From Bradyrhizobium hipponense (GTDB lineage: Bacteria; Pseudomonadota; Alphaproteobacteria; Rhizobiales; Xanthobacteraceae): a DNA stretch of 64,000 nucleotides. The translations under genes were made by a program, and so were the position numbers. The stretch spans positions 27,047-91,046 of the forward strand of contig NZ_VSTH01000045.1 in assembly GCF_008123965.1 (NCBI RefSeq). Direction: 5' to 3'. The notes below the pieces were generated by a model. The model did not search any database. It saw only the letters and a program-made list of their open reading frames with translations, and was not told the DNA's origin. Positions 47,794-57,536 of this stretch are shown here, one piece after another (positions within the stretch are counted from its first letter, which is position 1; each line of letters begins with the position of its first letter).

Positions 47794-48606
47794 CTACTCC
47801 GCCGGATTGGTGCTCGACGATGCGCCGGTGCTGGAGGCCGCCTGCGAAGCCGCCGCCTTCTTCTCCACCATCCCAACCGCGATGATCGAGCCCTCGTAGA
47901 GCGCGAGCAAGGGGATCGCGAGCGAGCACTGGCTCAGCACGTCCGGCGGCGTCAGCACGGCCGCGATGACGAAGGCGATGACGATGAAGTAGCGGCGCTT
48001 CTCACGCAGCATCTTCGCGGTGATGATGCCGATGCGCCCCAGCAGCGTCAGGATCACCGGAAGCTGGAAGGCGATGCCGAAAGCGAAGATCAGGGACATC
48101 ATCAGCGAGAGATACTCGCCGACCTTGGGCAGCAGCTGGATCTGCGCGGTCTCGTCGCTGCCGGCCTGCTGCATGCCGAGCGAGAAGCGGACCAGCATCG
48201 GCAGCACGACGAAATAGACCAGTGCCGCGCCCAGCACGAAGAAGAATGGGGTCGCCACCAGATAAGGCAGGAAGGCCTGCTTCTCGTGCTTGTAGAGCCC
48301 CGGCGCCACGAACTTGTAGATCTGCGTCGCAATGATTGGGAACGAAATGAATCCGGCGCCGAACAGCGCGAGCTTGAGCTGGGTGATGAAATACTCCAGC
48401 AGCGCCGTGTAGATGAACTTCGAATTCTCCGGCCCCGCGACCCAGACGAACGGCCAGACCAGCACGTTGTAGATCTGCTTGGCGAAGAAGAAGCAGAAGA
48501 TGAAGGCCACGCCGAAGCCGAGCAGCGCCTTGATCAGCCGCGAGCGCAGCTCGATCAAATGGTCCATCAGCGGGGCTTTGCTGGCCTCGATATCGGCGTC
48601 GCTCAT
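47794..48606 (-). CDS. tatC: Sec-independent protein translocase TatC
   Basis: 270 residues, six membrane helices. [19 protein letters not shown] at the N-terminus is the TatC signature; [19 protein letters not shown] and [18 protein letters not shown] follow. With TatA and TatB it exports folded proteins with twin-arginine signals. It overlaps tatB by four bases (48603-48606) and ends in a low-complexity Ala/Ser-rich tail. Confidence 0.97.
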   Translation of the reverse strand: MSDADIEASKAPLMDHLIELRSRLIKALLGFGVAFIFCFFFAKQIYNVLVWPFVWVAGPENSKFIYTALLEYFITQLKLALFGAGFISFPIIATQIYKFVAPGLYKHEKQAFLPYLVATPFFFVLGAALVYFVVLPMLVRFSLGMQQAGSDETAQIQLLPKVGEYLSLMMSLIFAFGIAFQLPVILTLLGRIGIITAKMLREKRRYFIVIAFVIAAVLTPPDVLSQCSLAIPLLALYEGSIIAVGMVEKKAAASQAASSTGASSSTNPAE

Positions 48607-49184
48607 GACGCTTTGGCGTCCTTGATCGCCTCGGCTGGCGCGGTGTCCTGGGTAACCGAGGTTTGTGTGACCTGCGCCTGCTCGACCTCGCGGGTGATGG
48701 CGAGCGGTTCGCTCGCCGCCGCATGTGTCTCCGCCTCGACAAACGTCGCGGGCGTCGGGGCTTCCGGAGTCGTCGGAATGATAGGCGCTTCCGTTGAAGT
48801 CGCCGCCGTTTCACTCGAAGTCGCCGGCGCTTCGCTTGAAGTCGCCTGTGCTTCGACAGCGGCGGTCGCGGAAGTCTCTGCGGGCTTGTCGAGCGCATCG
48901 ACGCGCAAGGCGTCGCTGACGTCCTTCTGGAGCGAGGTCATCAAATTGTTGCCCGCAAAGCCGGTGGCTGCTTCCTTGACCTCGTCAAAGCTCTTCTTGA
49001 GGTCGGCCATCTCGGCCTCGCGCATCGCTTCCTGGAACTGGCCCTGGAATTCGGCGGCCATCTTGCGGGCCTTGCCCATCCATTGTCCGACCATGCGCAG
49101 CACGCCCGGCAGCTCTTTCGGGCCGATGGCGATCAGGGCAACGACCCCGATGAGAACCAGTTCACTCCACCCGATGTCGAACAT
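48603..49184 (-). CDS. tatB: Sec-independent protein translocase TatB
   Basis: 193 residues. [26 protein letters not shown] and the amphipathic helix are the TatB signature. The C-terminal half is a Ser/Thr/Ala/Glu tail with near-tandem copies of [20 protein letters not shown], encoded by repeats near 48780-48855. Such tails are variable between species. Middle gene of tatA-tatB-tatC. Confidence 0.93.
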   Translation of the reverse strand: MFDIGWSELVLIGVVALIAIGPKELPGVLRMVGQWMGKARKMAAEFQGQFQEAMREAEMADLKKSFDEVKEAATGFAGNNLMTSLQKDVSDALRVDALDKPAETSATAAVEAQATSSEAPATSSETAATSTEAPIIPTTPEAPTPATFVEAETHAAASEPLAITREVEQAQVTQTSVTQDTAPAEAIKDAKAS

Positions 49185-49268
49185 GAGGTCTTCCGTTCAG
49201 GCCAGCCGCGACCGGCCCAATCCTCTCCACACGGGATCGGGACCGCCCGCGTCCACCTGCTCTTTGGC

Positions 49269-49502
49269 TCAGACGGCCTTGCTGCCGACGTCGGATCGTG
49301 CCGCGGTCGGCGCGGCAGTGTGCTCGATGGACTTGGACGGCTCGGGCTTGTCGGCGACCTTGTCGTCGTCCTGCATGCCTTTCTTGAAGGCCTTGATGCC
49401 CTGCGCAACGTCGCCCATCAGATCCGAAATCTTGCCGCGGCCGAACAGCAGCAGGACCACCGCGATCACCAAGATCCAGTGCCAAATGCTAAGCGAACCC
49501 AT
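49269..49502 (-). CDS. tatA: Sec-independent protein translocase TatA
   Basis: 77 residues from ATG 49502. [43 protein letters not shown] in sections: membrane helix plus [16 protein letters not shown], the TatA motif. Forms the channel oligomer of the Tat system. Starts 165 bp after scpB in the same direction; 84 bp to tatB. Confidence 0.95.
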   Translation of the reverse strand: MGSLSIWHWILVIAVVLLLFGRGKISDLMGDVAQGIKAFKKGMQDDDKVADKPEPSKSIEHTAAPTAARSDVGSKAV

Positions 49503-49667
49503 CCTGCAACCCTCCAAACGCGCATGGCCGGGACCCCGGCCGATCTTCACCGAAACCTAGGCTTCGCAGGTGTCAAAAACAAGGACCAAGGCAGCGCCAA
49601 TTCGCTGTTGGCGCTACGTAATCTTGCTAGTGTTAACTGGTCGCAGGGCTCGTAGAAGGACGGAAAG

Positions 49668-50408
49668 TCAGCCTTCGCTGCCACCCTCGTCGCCGCCTTC
49701 CGGCGTCTCCGGCTCGACCGCGGGGGCCAGCGCAAGATCGAGGTCGTCGCCCGGTTCCAGCGGATCTTCGTCCTCGCGCAGCGCCGGGTCATCGGACGGC
49801 GTCGGCACGCTGAATCCGGTCGGCAGACGCGAGTCCAGAAGGCCTGTGCCCTTCAGCTCCTCGAGGCCCGGCAGATCGCCAAGCTGTTCCAGGGTGAACT
49901 GCGACAGGAAGTCCTCGGTGGTTCCGAACGTCAGCGGACGGCCCGGCGTTTTGCGACGGCCGCGCGGCTTGATCCAGCCGGTCTCCAGCAGCACGTCGAG
50001 CGTGCCTTTGGAGGTGACGACGCCGCGGATTTCCTCAATCTCGGCACGTGTCACCGGCTGGTGATAGGCGATGATGGCCAGCACCTCGATCGCCGCGCGG
50101 GACAGGCGGCGGGTCTCGGTGCTCTCGCGCGTCATCAGCCAGGCGAGATCGCCGGCGGTGCGGAACGTCCATTTGTTGGCGACGCGCACGAGGTTCACCC
50201 CGCGCGAGGCATATTCGGCCTGCAATTGCGCGAGCGCGGCCTTGACGTCGACGCCCTCCGGCATGCGCTTGGCCAGCGTCGCGGTATCCAGCGGTTCACT
50301 CGAAGCAAACAGCAGCGCTTCCAGCAGCCGCAACTCCTCGGGACGTGCCTGGGATTCGTTCTCCACCGGCTCGGCCTCGTCTACCCGCACTTCAGCCAGG
50401 CTTGCCAT
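49668..50408 (-). CDS. scpB: Segregation and condensation protein B
   Basis: 246 residues from ATG 50408 (AAGGAG upstream). Two winged-helix domains: LRLLEALLFASSEPLDTATLA and LSRAAIEVLAIIAYHQPVTRAEIEEIRG, then RGRRKTPGRPLTFGTT. Binds ScpA and SMC to condense and segregate the chromosome. The C-terminus is acidic and Pro-rich. About 20 bp after scpA. Confidence 0.94.
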   Translation of the reverse strand: MASLAEVRVDEAEPVENESQARPEELRLLEALLFASSEPLDTATLAKRMPEGVDVKAALAQLQAEYASRGVNLVRVANKWTFRTAGDLAWLMTRESTETRRLSRAAIEVLAIIAYHQPVTRAEIEEIRGVVTSKGTLDVLLETGWIKPRGRRKTPGRPLTFGTTEDFLSQFTLEQLGDLPGLEELKGTGLLDSRLPTGFSVPTPSDDPALREDEDPLEPGDDLDLALAPAVEPETPEGGDEGGSEG

Positions 50409-50429
50409 GGCAGCTTCTCCTTCTTGCAC

Positions 50430-51269
50430 TTAACCGACCGGCGCATCAGGCGCAGGAGTTGCTTCTGGGACCGGTTGATGGCGCCCTTTTCGGAAATAGA
50501 TCGGCGCAAACGCCTCTTTCTGGTTCAGCTCCAACGCCCCTTCCCGCACCAGCTCGAGCGCGGCGGCGAAGCTCGAGGCGAGCACCGTCGCGCGCTGCGT
50601 CGGATCGGCGACGTGCCGGAGCAGAAAGTCGTCGAGAACGCCCCAGTCATCCTGTTCGGTGATGCTGCCAACCAGCCGCTCCAGCGTGGCGCGCGCCTCG
50701 GCGAGCGACCACACCGTGCGCTTGGCCAGATGCACGCTTGCCAGCACGCGCGACTGGCGCTGCGAAGCATAGGCAGTGAGCAGGTCGTACAGCGTCGCCG
50801 TGTACTTCGGATGCCTGATCTCGGCGATCTGCTCCGGCTCGCCGCGCGGAAAGATGTCGCGCAGCAATTGCTGCCTGTTCATCAGCCGATTGGCGGCTTC
50901 GCGAATGGCTTCGAGCCGGCGCAGCCGATTGGCGAGCGCGGTCGCCATTTCTTCCGCGCTCGGCCCCTCCGCCGAGGGCGGCTCCGGCAGCAGCAGGCGC
51001 GATTTCAGGAAGGCGAGCCAGGCCGCCATCACGAGATAGTCGGCGGCAAGCTCCAGCCGGATCTTTCGCGCGGCTTCGATGAAGTGAAGGTACTGGTCGG
51101 CCAGCGCCAGAATCGAGATCTTGGACAGGTCGACCTTCTGCTGCCGCGCCAGCGCGAGCAGCAGATCGAGCGGGCCTTCATAGCCCTCGACGTCGACAAC
51201 CAACGCCGGCTCACCCTCGGCGAGCTCTGCGGGCCGCCCGGTTTCGAATGAAAGAATTTCTGCGCTCAT
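50430..51269 (-). CDS. scpA: Segregation and condensation protein A
   Basis: 279 residues, kleisin of the SMC-ScpAB complex. VDVEGYEGPLDLLLALARQQKVDLSKISILALADQYL is the N-terminal SMC-binding block; LLMAAWLAFLKSRLLLPEP and a C-terminal winged helix follow. ATG 51269 overlaps the nagZ stop by four bases (51266-51269), linking cell-wall recycling and chromosome segregation genes in one operon. Confidence 0.95.
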   Translation of the reverse strand: MSAEILSFETGRPAELAEGEPALVVDVEGYEGPLDLLLALARQQKVDLSKISILALADQYLHFIEAARKIRLELAADYLVMAAWLAFLKSRLLLPEPPSAEGPSAEEMATALANRLRRLEAIREAANRLMNRQQLLRDIFPRGEPEQIAEIRHPKYTATLYDLLTAYASQRQSRVLASVHLAKRTVWSLAEARATLERLVGSITEQDDWGVLDDFLLRHVADPTQRATVLASSFAAALELVREGALELNQKEAFAPIYFRKGRHQPVPEATPAPDAPVG

Positions 51270-52294
51270 GCGGATGCCGTGTTTGCCCGTGCGATCAATG
51301 CGTCCAATTCGGCGCGTGCGGCCGCGCGATCGAACGGTTGCGGCGCCTTGCGTGCCGCGAGCGCGGCTTTCGCCCGCTCCAGCGCTCTGCCCGACAATTC
51401 CGGCGTCTGGGCGGCGACGTCGCGCATTTCCTCGATGTTGCCGTTGCAGTGCAGAGCCATGTCGCAGCCGGCCACGAAGATCGCGTGGGTGCGTTCGGCA
51501 AGGCTTCCCGCCAACGCATTCATCGACACGTCATCACTCATTAACAAACCCTGGAACCCGATTACGCCGCGAATCACCTGAGCGATCATTGTCGCAGAAG
51601 TCGTCGCCGGATGGGCGGGGTCGACGGCGCTAAACACAACATGTGCAGTCATGGCCATCGGAAGGTCCGCGAGTGGCTTGAATGCAGCGAAGTCGGTCCG
51701 TTCCAGCTCGTCCATCGGCGTATCAACGCTCGGCAGCTTGAAATGGGTGTCGGCAGTCGCTCGTCCGTGGCCGGGAATGTGTTTGAGAACCGGCAGCACG
51801 CCGCCCTGCTCCAAGCCGTCTGTGACCGCGCGAGCGATCGCCGCGACCTTGCCCGGCTCGGTGCCATAGGCGCGATTGCCTATCACGGCATCGGCCCCCG
51901 GAACCGGCACGTCCGCCAGCGGCAGGCAGTCCACGGTAATGCCGAGATCGGCAAGATCAGCCGCGATCAGCCGGGCACTGAGGCGCGCTGCAGTCAGCCC
52001 GAGAGCCGAATCAGTGTTGTATAATTTCGCGAAAACGGCGCCCGGCGGATACACCGGCCAGTGCGGCGGCCCCAGACGCTGCACCCGTCCACCTTCCTGA
52101 TCGATCAGGACCGGGGCGTCGGCAACGCCTCTAGCGTCCCGCATTTCCGCAACCAACGCCGTAACTTGAGCCGGAGTCTCGATGTTGCGCTTGAAGAGGA
52201 TGAAGCCCCACGGGCGCTCGTCACGGATAAACTCCCGCTCGGCGGCGGTCAGTTCCGTTCCGGATACGCCGGTAATGAAAGCCCGCGTGGTCAT
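51266..52294 (-). CDS. nagZ: Beta-N-acetylhexosaminidase NagZ
   Basis: 342 residues, family GH3. KHIPGHGRATADTHFKLPSVD holds the phosphate/His general acid loop and the nucleophile Asp lies in GFQGLLMSDDVSMNAL. Removes GlcNAc from anhydromuropeptides in peptidoglycan recycling. Located between the SPOR protein and scpA. Confidence 0.96.
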   Translation of the reverse strand: MTTRAFITGVSGTELTAAEREFIRDERPWGFILFKRNIETPAQVTALVAEMRDARGVADAPVLIDQEGGRVQRLGPPHWPVYPPGAVFAKLYNTDSALGLTAARLSARLIAADLADLGITVDCLPLADVPVPGADAVIGNRAYGTEPGKVAAIARAVTDGLEQGGVLPVLKHIPGHGRATADTHFKLPSVDTPMDELERTDFAAFKPLADLPMAMTAHVVFSAVDPAHPATTSATMIAQVIRGVIGFQGLLMSDDVSMNALAGSLAERTHAIFVAGCDMALHCNGNIEEMRDVAAQTPELSGRALERAKAALAARKAPQPFDRAAARAELDALIARANTASA

Positions 52295-52340
52295 AAGGGC
52301 CGATTAACCCTGCCCCGTGGAGGGGTCAAGGAAACCGCCG

Positions 52341-53912
52341 TTAATTCCTCTGGATGAAGCAGGCAGACAAGCCTGCGGATTTCAAATTGTTGCAGGCCTG
52401 CGTCGCCTCTTCGGCCGAACCGTAAGGCCCAGCGAAGGCCCGGTAGACGATTCCCTTGCCCTTGTCGGTGAGATCGACCCGCTTGATCACCGGCGCGCGG
52501 GATCCCAGCACGCTGCCGTACTTGCTCTGGAGCACGCGGTAAGATGCGGCCGCGCTGTCCTCGCTCTGCTGCGACGAGACCTGCACGACGTAGCCGCCGC
52601 CACCGCCACTGCTCGCGGGCGCGATCTGCGTCGGATTGGTCGCAGCCATTCGCTGCGGCGGCTCTGATGCCGGGGCCGATTGCGGCGCGAGCGAGAGCGG
52701 CTGATTGGCGCTGGCATTGGCCGAGGTCGGCGGGCTGCGCGGCGCGGCCGGTGCAGCAATAGGTTTCGGCGCAGCTGCCGGCTTGGCAGCTGCCGCGGCT
52801 TGCGACGCCGTGCTGTCGGTTTGATCGCCCTTCACTGCGACCGTCCTGATCGATCGCGGTGCATTGTTCGGCAGCGTGCCGTTGCTCGCGGTCGGCCCCG
52901 CGCTCGGCAGGATCGTGGAGGGCGAAACACTCGCGACCGGCGGGGGGTTCGCATTCTGATTCAGCGGCGGAAATACGACGCGCGGACCGCCCGCCTTGGC
53001 GTTGACGTCGACAGGCGCCTCCTCGCGCGGCACGATCTTCTCGGAGCCATCGCCGCTGACCATGCGGTCGGGCACCTTCGCTGAGGAGTCCGACGGCGCC
53101 GGCACGACCTTGGTCGGGGTGTTGTCGGCCTTGATGATCGGCGGCTCGCCGCTGCGGGGTGAGCCCATGTAGGTCTTGTAGGCGAAGGCAGCGCCGGTCC
53201 CGACCACGGCAAGCGCCAGGATGGCCGCGACGGTCATCATGCCGCCGCGCGACTTCCTGGGCTCGTCGAGATCGGCTTCGGGATAGTCGCTCTGGAATGC
53301 GTAGGGATCATCCGGATAGGCCGGATCGCGTTGATACTCCTGCTCGCCCGCCTCGAGCCGGCCGTAGAGCGCATCGTCGTAGCGCGACGGATCGGGCTGC
53401 TGGTGCGGCTCCTGATAGGCCGGCTCCTGGTAGGCTTGAGCGTGATGCGCCTGATCTTGATAGGGCTGATTTTGATCGGCCTGATCCTGATAAGCGTGAT
53501 CCCGATACGCCTGCGGCTGATGAAAATCAGGCTCGGCTGCGGCGGGCTGGGCTGAATAGCGATGCAACGGATGAACCGGGTTCACGGAGACGGGATAGTC
53601 GGGCTCGGGTGCCGGTGCCGGCTGCACGTTGGCGCGGCGCATCCATGATGGCGGCCCTGGCGGAGGCGCGCCCGGCTCGGCATAGTCCTGCTGATAGCCG
53701 TTCTGCGGATCTTCATCGTCCTGATAGCTCTGTGCGGGTGCAGGCGCGGCGGGCGGCTTCGCGCTGGGGCGCCCCTGCGCCGCGAATGGATCGGTCTGCC
53801 CGATCAGACGAGCGAGCTCAGCCAAGGGATCGCTCTCTGTCCTCCCATGCTGGCCGCCACCGCGACCATAGTCGTCGGAGGGAAACGGTCTGTCCTGATA
53901 TCGATCGGCCAT
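52341..53912 (-). CDS. SPOR-domain membrane protein
   Basis: 523 residues from ATG 53912. The N-terminal half is cytoplasmic, Pro/Gln/Tyr-rich with tandem YQDQAxxxQ units (about 140-215); one membrane helix MMTVAAILALAVVGTGAAFAYKTY; a periplasmic Pro/Ala linker; SPOR domain at the C-terminus (YVVQVSSQQSEDSAAASYRVLQ and YRAFAGPYGSAEEATQACNNLKSAG), which binds denuded septal glycan. Likely a division or envelope protein. Between nagZ (downstream) and argS. Confidence 0.9.
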   Translation of the reverse strand: MADRYQDRPFPSDDYGRGGGQHGRTESDPLAELARLIGQTDPFAAQGRPSAKPPAAPAPAQSYQDDEDPQNGYQQDYAEPGAPPPGPPSWMRRANVQPAPAPEPDYPVSVNPVHPLHRYSAQPAAAEPDFHQPQAYRDHAYQDQADQNQPYQDQAHHAQAYQEPAYQEPHQQPDPSRYDDALYGRLEAGEQEYQRDPAYPDDPYAFQSDYPEADLDEPRKSRGGMMTVAAILALAVVGTGAAFAYKTYMGSPRSGEPPIIKADNTPTKVVPAPSDSSAKVPDRMVSGDGSEKIVPREEAPVDVNAKAGGPRVVFPPLNQNANPPPVASVSPSTILPSAGPTASNGTLPNNAPRSIRTVAVKGDQTDSTASQAAAAAKPAAAPKPIAAPAAPRSPPTSANASANQPLSLAPQSAPASEPPQRMAATNPTQIAPASSGGGGGYVVQVSSQQSEDSAAASYRVLQSKYGSVLGSRAPVIKRVDLTDKGKGIVYRAFAGPYGSAEEATQACNNLKSAGLSACFIQRN

Positions 53913-54052
53913 CGTGATGATGCGTCCCTTCGGGAAAGCCGCGCGCCCCTCGACCAAGGCGCGGCCTTCGACCCACAAGGCTTTCAACCAAATCCAAGCG
54001 ATCCGGCTTCTGCCGGTATCCCCAACATTCCCCTTAAGTAGTTCGCCCCAAA

Positions 54053-55843
54053 CTACCGCATCTCGTCCGGGGCATGGACGCCGAGGATGGCGAGGCCCGA
54101 TGCCAGGACCGAGACGACGCCCTGGACCATGGCCAGCCGCGCCTTCGTTAGATCTGCATCATTATTGATAATGAAGCGTAAATAGGGCAAATCGCGCCCC
54201 TTCGTCCAAAGCGCATGAAATTCGCTGGCTAACTCATAGAGATAGAAGGCAATTCGGTGCGGCTCGTGGGCCGCGGCGGCGGCTTCCAGCGTCCGCGGAT
54301 AAATTGCGAGCCGCTTAAGAAGATCTAGCTCGACCGGGTCGGACAGCCGTTCCACCGCCGACTCACTGAGCCAAGCGATGCGCTGGCCGGTATCCCCGGG
54401 GAGTTCCGGGAACACCTCGGCGCGGGCGTTGCGGAAGATCGAGTGGCCGCGGGCATGGCCGTACTGCACGTAGAAGACCGGATTGTCGCGCGACTGCTCC
54501 ATGACCTTGGCGAGGTCGAAATCCAGCACCGCGTCGTTCTTGCGATAGAGCATCATGAAACGGACGGCGTCCTGGCCGACCTCATCCACGACCTCACGCA
54601 AGGTGACGAAGTCCCCGCTCCGCTTGGACATTTTCACCGGCTCGCCGTTGCGCAGCAGCTTCACGAGCTGGACAATCTTGACGTCGAGCGCGCCCTTGCC
54701 GGAGGTCGTCGCCTTCACCGCCGCCTGCATGCGCTTGATGTAGCCACCATGGTCGGCGCCCCAGACGTCGATCATCTCGGCGAAGCCGCGGTCGAACTTG
54801 TTCTTGTGGTAGGCGATGTCGGAGGCGAAGTAAGTGTAGGAACCATCCGACTTGATCAGTGGACGATCGACATCGTCGCCGTAGGCGGTCGCCTTGAACA
54901 GGAGCTGCTCGCGGTCCTCCCAATCCTCGATGGGCGCGCCCTTCGGCGGCGGCAGGCGGCCCTCGTAAATGTCGCCCTTGGCGCGGAGGAAATCGATGGT
55001 CTCGGCGACCTTGTTGTTACCGCTCTCGATCAGCGAGCGCTCCGAGAAGAACACGTCGTGGCGGATGTTGAGAGCCGCGAGGTCGTCCTTGATCTCGTCC
55101 ATCATCATGGCAATTGCCTTGGCGCGCACGGTCGGCAGCCACTCGGCTTCGCTCATCGCGACGAGCTTGTCGCCGTGCTCCTTCGCCAGCGCCGCGCCGA
55201 CCGGCTTCAGATAGTCGCCGGGATAGAGCCCGTCCGGAATGGCGCCGATATTCTCGCCGAGCGCCTCGCGGTACCTCAGGAAGGCGGAGCGTGCGAGCAC
55301 GTCGACCTGCGCACCGGCATCGTTGATGTAATATTCGCGCGCCACGTCATGGCCGGCGAACTGGAGCAGGCTCGCCAGCGCGTCGCCGAACACCGCGCCA
55401 CGGCAGTGGCCGACATGCATCGGCCCGGTCGGATTGGCCGAGACGAATTCGACATTGACCTTGGAGCCGCCGCGGACGCGGCCGTAATCGGCCCCTTCGC
55501 GCAGCACCGTCCGCAGTGCCTCCGCCCAGGCGGCGGGCTTCAGCGTCAGGTTGATGAAGCCGGGACCGGCGATGTCGACCTTTGCGATCAGCGTGTCGGC
55601 GCGCAGGCGTTCGGCAATCTGCTCGGCGAGGTCGCGCGGTTTGGCCTTTGCCTCTTTCGCAAGCACCATGGCGGCGTTGGTTGCCATGTCGCCATGGGAG
55701 GGATCACGCGGCGGCTCGACCACCACGCGCGACAAATCGATGCCCTCGGGCCAGCCGGCCTCCGCCGCGAGTACGCGGCAGACGGCGTGCACGCGCGCGA
55801 GCACGTCGGCGAACAGATGCAGCGATGAGGATGTGTCGGGCAT
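54053..55843 (-). CDS. argS: Arginyl-tRNA synthetase
   Basis: 596 residues, class I. HIGH-equivalent [18 protein letters not shown] near residue 135, KMSKRSG near 395, and the DALR C-terminal anticodon domain. An N-terminal Arg-tRNA synthetase domain is included. Charges tRNA-Arg. Ten bases downstream of dgt, 140 bp upstream of the SPOR gene. Confidence 0.97.
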   Translation of the reverse strand: MPDTSSSLHLFADVLARVHAVCRVLAAEAGWPEGIDLSRVVVEPPRDPSHGDMATNAAMVLAKEAKAKPRDLAEQIAERLRADTLIAKVDIAGPGFINLTLKPAAWAEALRTVLREGADYGRVRGGSKVNVEFVSANPTGPMHVGHCRGAVFGDALASLLQFAGHDVAREYYINDAGAQVDVLARSAFLRYREALGENIGAIPDGLYPGDYLKPVGAALAKEHGDKLVAMSEAEWLPTVRAKAIAMMMDEIKDDLAALNIRHDVFFSERSLIESGNNKVAETIDFLRAKGDIYEGRLPPPKGAPIEDWEDREQLLFKATAYGDDVDRPLIKSDGSYTYFASDIAYHKNKFDRGFAEMIDVWGADHGGYIKRMQAAVKATTSGKGALDVKIVQLVKLLRNGEPVKMSKRSGDFVTLREVVDEVGQDAVRFMMLYRKNDAVLDFDLAKVMEQSRDNPVFYVQYGHARGHSIFRNARAEVFPELPGDTGQRIAWLSESAVERLSDPVELDLLKRLAIYPRTLEAAAAAHEPHRIAFYLYELASEFHALWTKGRDLPYLRFIINNDADLTKARLAMVQGVVSVLASGLAILGVHAPDEMR

Positions 55844-55852
55844 GGCCGCCGC

Positions 55853-57061
55853 CTAACGCAAATCCGGGGTCGAGTCAAAGAGCCGCTGGTGCTCGGTCAG
55901 GGCGAAACGGTCGGTCATTCCGGCAATGAAATTGCCGATCCGGCGGGCCCGGTCGCCCTCGTTGTCGCTGTCCGCTCCTACCAGCCATTCCGGCGGCAGC
56001 TCGTCCCGCGATTTCAGGTATTTGGCGAACAGATCGAACAGGATCTGCTCCGCCTCCCCCATTACCCGCATCACTCGCTCGTGGCGGTACATGTGCTGGT
56101 AGAGAAAGGCCTTGATGGCGGCCTCCTCCTCGGCAACGGCAGCGGGGAACGAGACCAGCGGCCGGCTCTGCTGCCGCACATCCTGGGCCGATTGCGGTTT
56201 CGCGGCGGCGAGGTTGTTCTGCGCCTCCGCAAACACCGCGCCGATCAGGTGCGAGATCAGCTCGCGCACCAGCTCGGCGCCACGCCTGACGTCTTCGAGA
56301 TCGGGATAATGCGCTGATGTCTCCGCAATGATTTCCGCGGTCAGCGGCATCACCTTGAGATCTTCGAGGTGGAACAGGCCAGCGCGCAGGCCGTCGTCGA
56401 TGTCGTGGGCATCATAGGCGATATCGTCGGCGATCGCCGCGACCTGCGCTTCGAGCGATGCGAAGCTCCAGAGCTCAAGATCGTAAGTCCTGATGAAGTC
56501 GGCGATGCCGACGGGAATGCCGTGCTCGCGATAGCGCCCGACCGGCGCGCCGCTGCGGTCGGTCAGCGGTCCGTTATGCTTGACGATGCCCTCCAGCGAC
56601 TCCCAGGTCAAGTTCAATCCGTCGAACTCGGGGTAGCGGTGTTCCAGCGCGGCGACGACGCGCAGGGTCTGGGCGTTATGGTCGAAGCCGCCGAAATCCG
56701 CCAGACAGGCGTCCAGCGCCCGCTCGCCGGCGTGGCCGAAGGGCGGATGGCCGAGATCGTGGACGAGCGCCAGCGTTTCCGTGAGGTCTTCGTCGAGCCC
56801 GAGCTGCCGGGCCAGCGCCCGGGCGATCTGCGCCACCTCCAGTGAATGGGTCAGCCGGGTGCGGTAGTGGTCGCCCTCGTGGAACACAAACACCTGGGTC
56901 TTGTATTTGAGGCGGCGGAACGCAGTGGAATGGATCACCCGGTCGCAATCCCGTCGGAACGGGCTGCGGGTCTGGCTCGGCGGCTCCGCGACCAGCCGGC
57001 CACGGCTGCGGTCGGGGTCGCAGGCATAGGGCGCACGGGGGGCAGCCATTCCGACCGACAC
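55853..57061 (-). CDS. dgt: Deoxyguanosinetriphosphate triphosphohydrolase-like protein
   Basis: 402 residues. HD phosphohydrolase core: [19 protein letters not shown] then [20 protein letters not shown] (HD) and later [17 protein letters not shown]. The dNTPase family hydrolyses dGTP to deoxyguanosine and triphosphate; alphaproteobacterial members are usually named dGTPase type 2. Divergent from erpA with 135 bp between starts. Confidence 0.93.
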   Translation of the reverse strand: MSVGMAAPRAPYACDPDRSRGRLVAEPPSQTRSPFRRDCDRVIHSTAFRRLKYKTQVFVFHEGDHYRTRLTHSLEVAQIARALARQLGLDEDLTETLALVHDLGHPPFGHAGERALDACLADFGGFDHNAQTLRVVAALEHRYPEFDGLNLTWESLEGIVKHNGPLTDRSGAPVGRYREHGIPVGIADFIRTYDLELWSFASLEAQVAAIADDIAYDAHDIDDGLRAGLFHLEDLKVMPLTAEIIAETSAHYPDLEDVRRGAELVRELISHLIGAVFAEAQNNLAAAKPQSAQDVRQQSRPLVSFPAAVAEEEAAIKAFLYQHMYRHERVMRVMGEAEQILFDLFAKYLKSRDELPPEWLVGADSDNEGDRARRIGNFIAGMTDRFALTEHQRLFDSTPDLR

Positions 57062-57196
57062 GGCGAATTTAGTCCCTATCCATTTGATTCTGCGTATGGT
57101 GGCACTTAACTATGTCGGGCGCGGGACACCAAATAAATTGGCAAGTGAGCTGGGTAAGTGATCTGGGTGTGACCGCGGGACTATCGGAGACGAACG

Positions 57197-57526
57197 ATGA
57201 CGACTGCCGTGACCATCAGTGACCGGGCCGCACGCCGGATTGGGGAGATTCTCAAGGGCGAAGGTTCTGGCGCGATGCTGCGGATCTCGGTCGAAGGCGG
57301 CGGCTGCTCGGGGTTTCAGTACAAGTTCGATATCGACCGCGCCCGCACCGACGACGACCTTGTGATCGAGCAGAACAATGCGGTGGTGCTGGTTGATTCC
57401 GCCTCGCAGCCTTTCCTGGCAGGATCGCAGGTCGATTTCGTCGACGATCTGATCGGGGCGTCGTTCCGCGTCAACAATCCGAACGCGACGGCGTCCTGCG
57501 GCTGCGGGACCAGCTTCTCGATCTGA
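57197..57526 (+). CDS. erpA: Iron-sulfur cluster insertion protein ErpA (IscA/HesB family)
   Basis: 109 residues. Cluster ligands C-C-C pattern: GGGCSGFQYKF and ATASCGCGTSFSI (Cys at positions about 36, 101, 103). A-type carrier that delivers Fe-S clusters to apo-proteins, including those of isoprenoid synthesis and, probably, the IlvD cluster. It is divergent from dgt and convergent with the sensor kinase. Confidence 0.95.
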   Translation: MTTAVTISDRAARRIGEILKGEGSGAMLRISVEGGGCSGFQYKFDIDRARTDDDLVIEQNNAVVLVDSASQPFLAGSQVDFVDDLIGASFRVNNPNATASCGCGTSFSI

Positions 57527-57536
57527 CCTGCACCGC

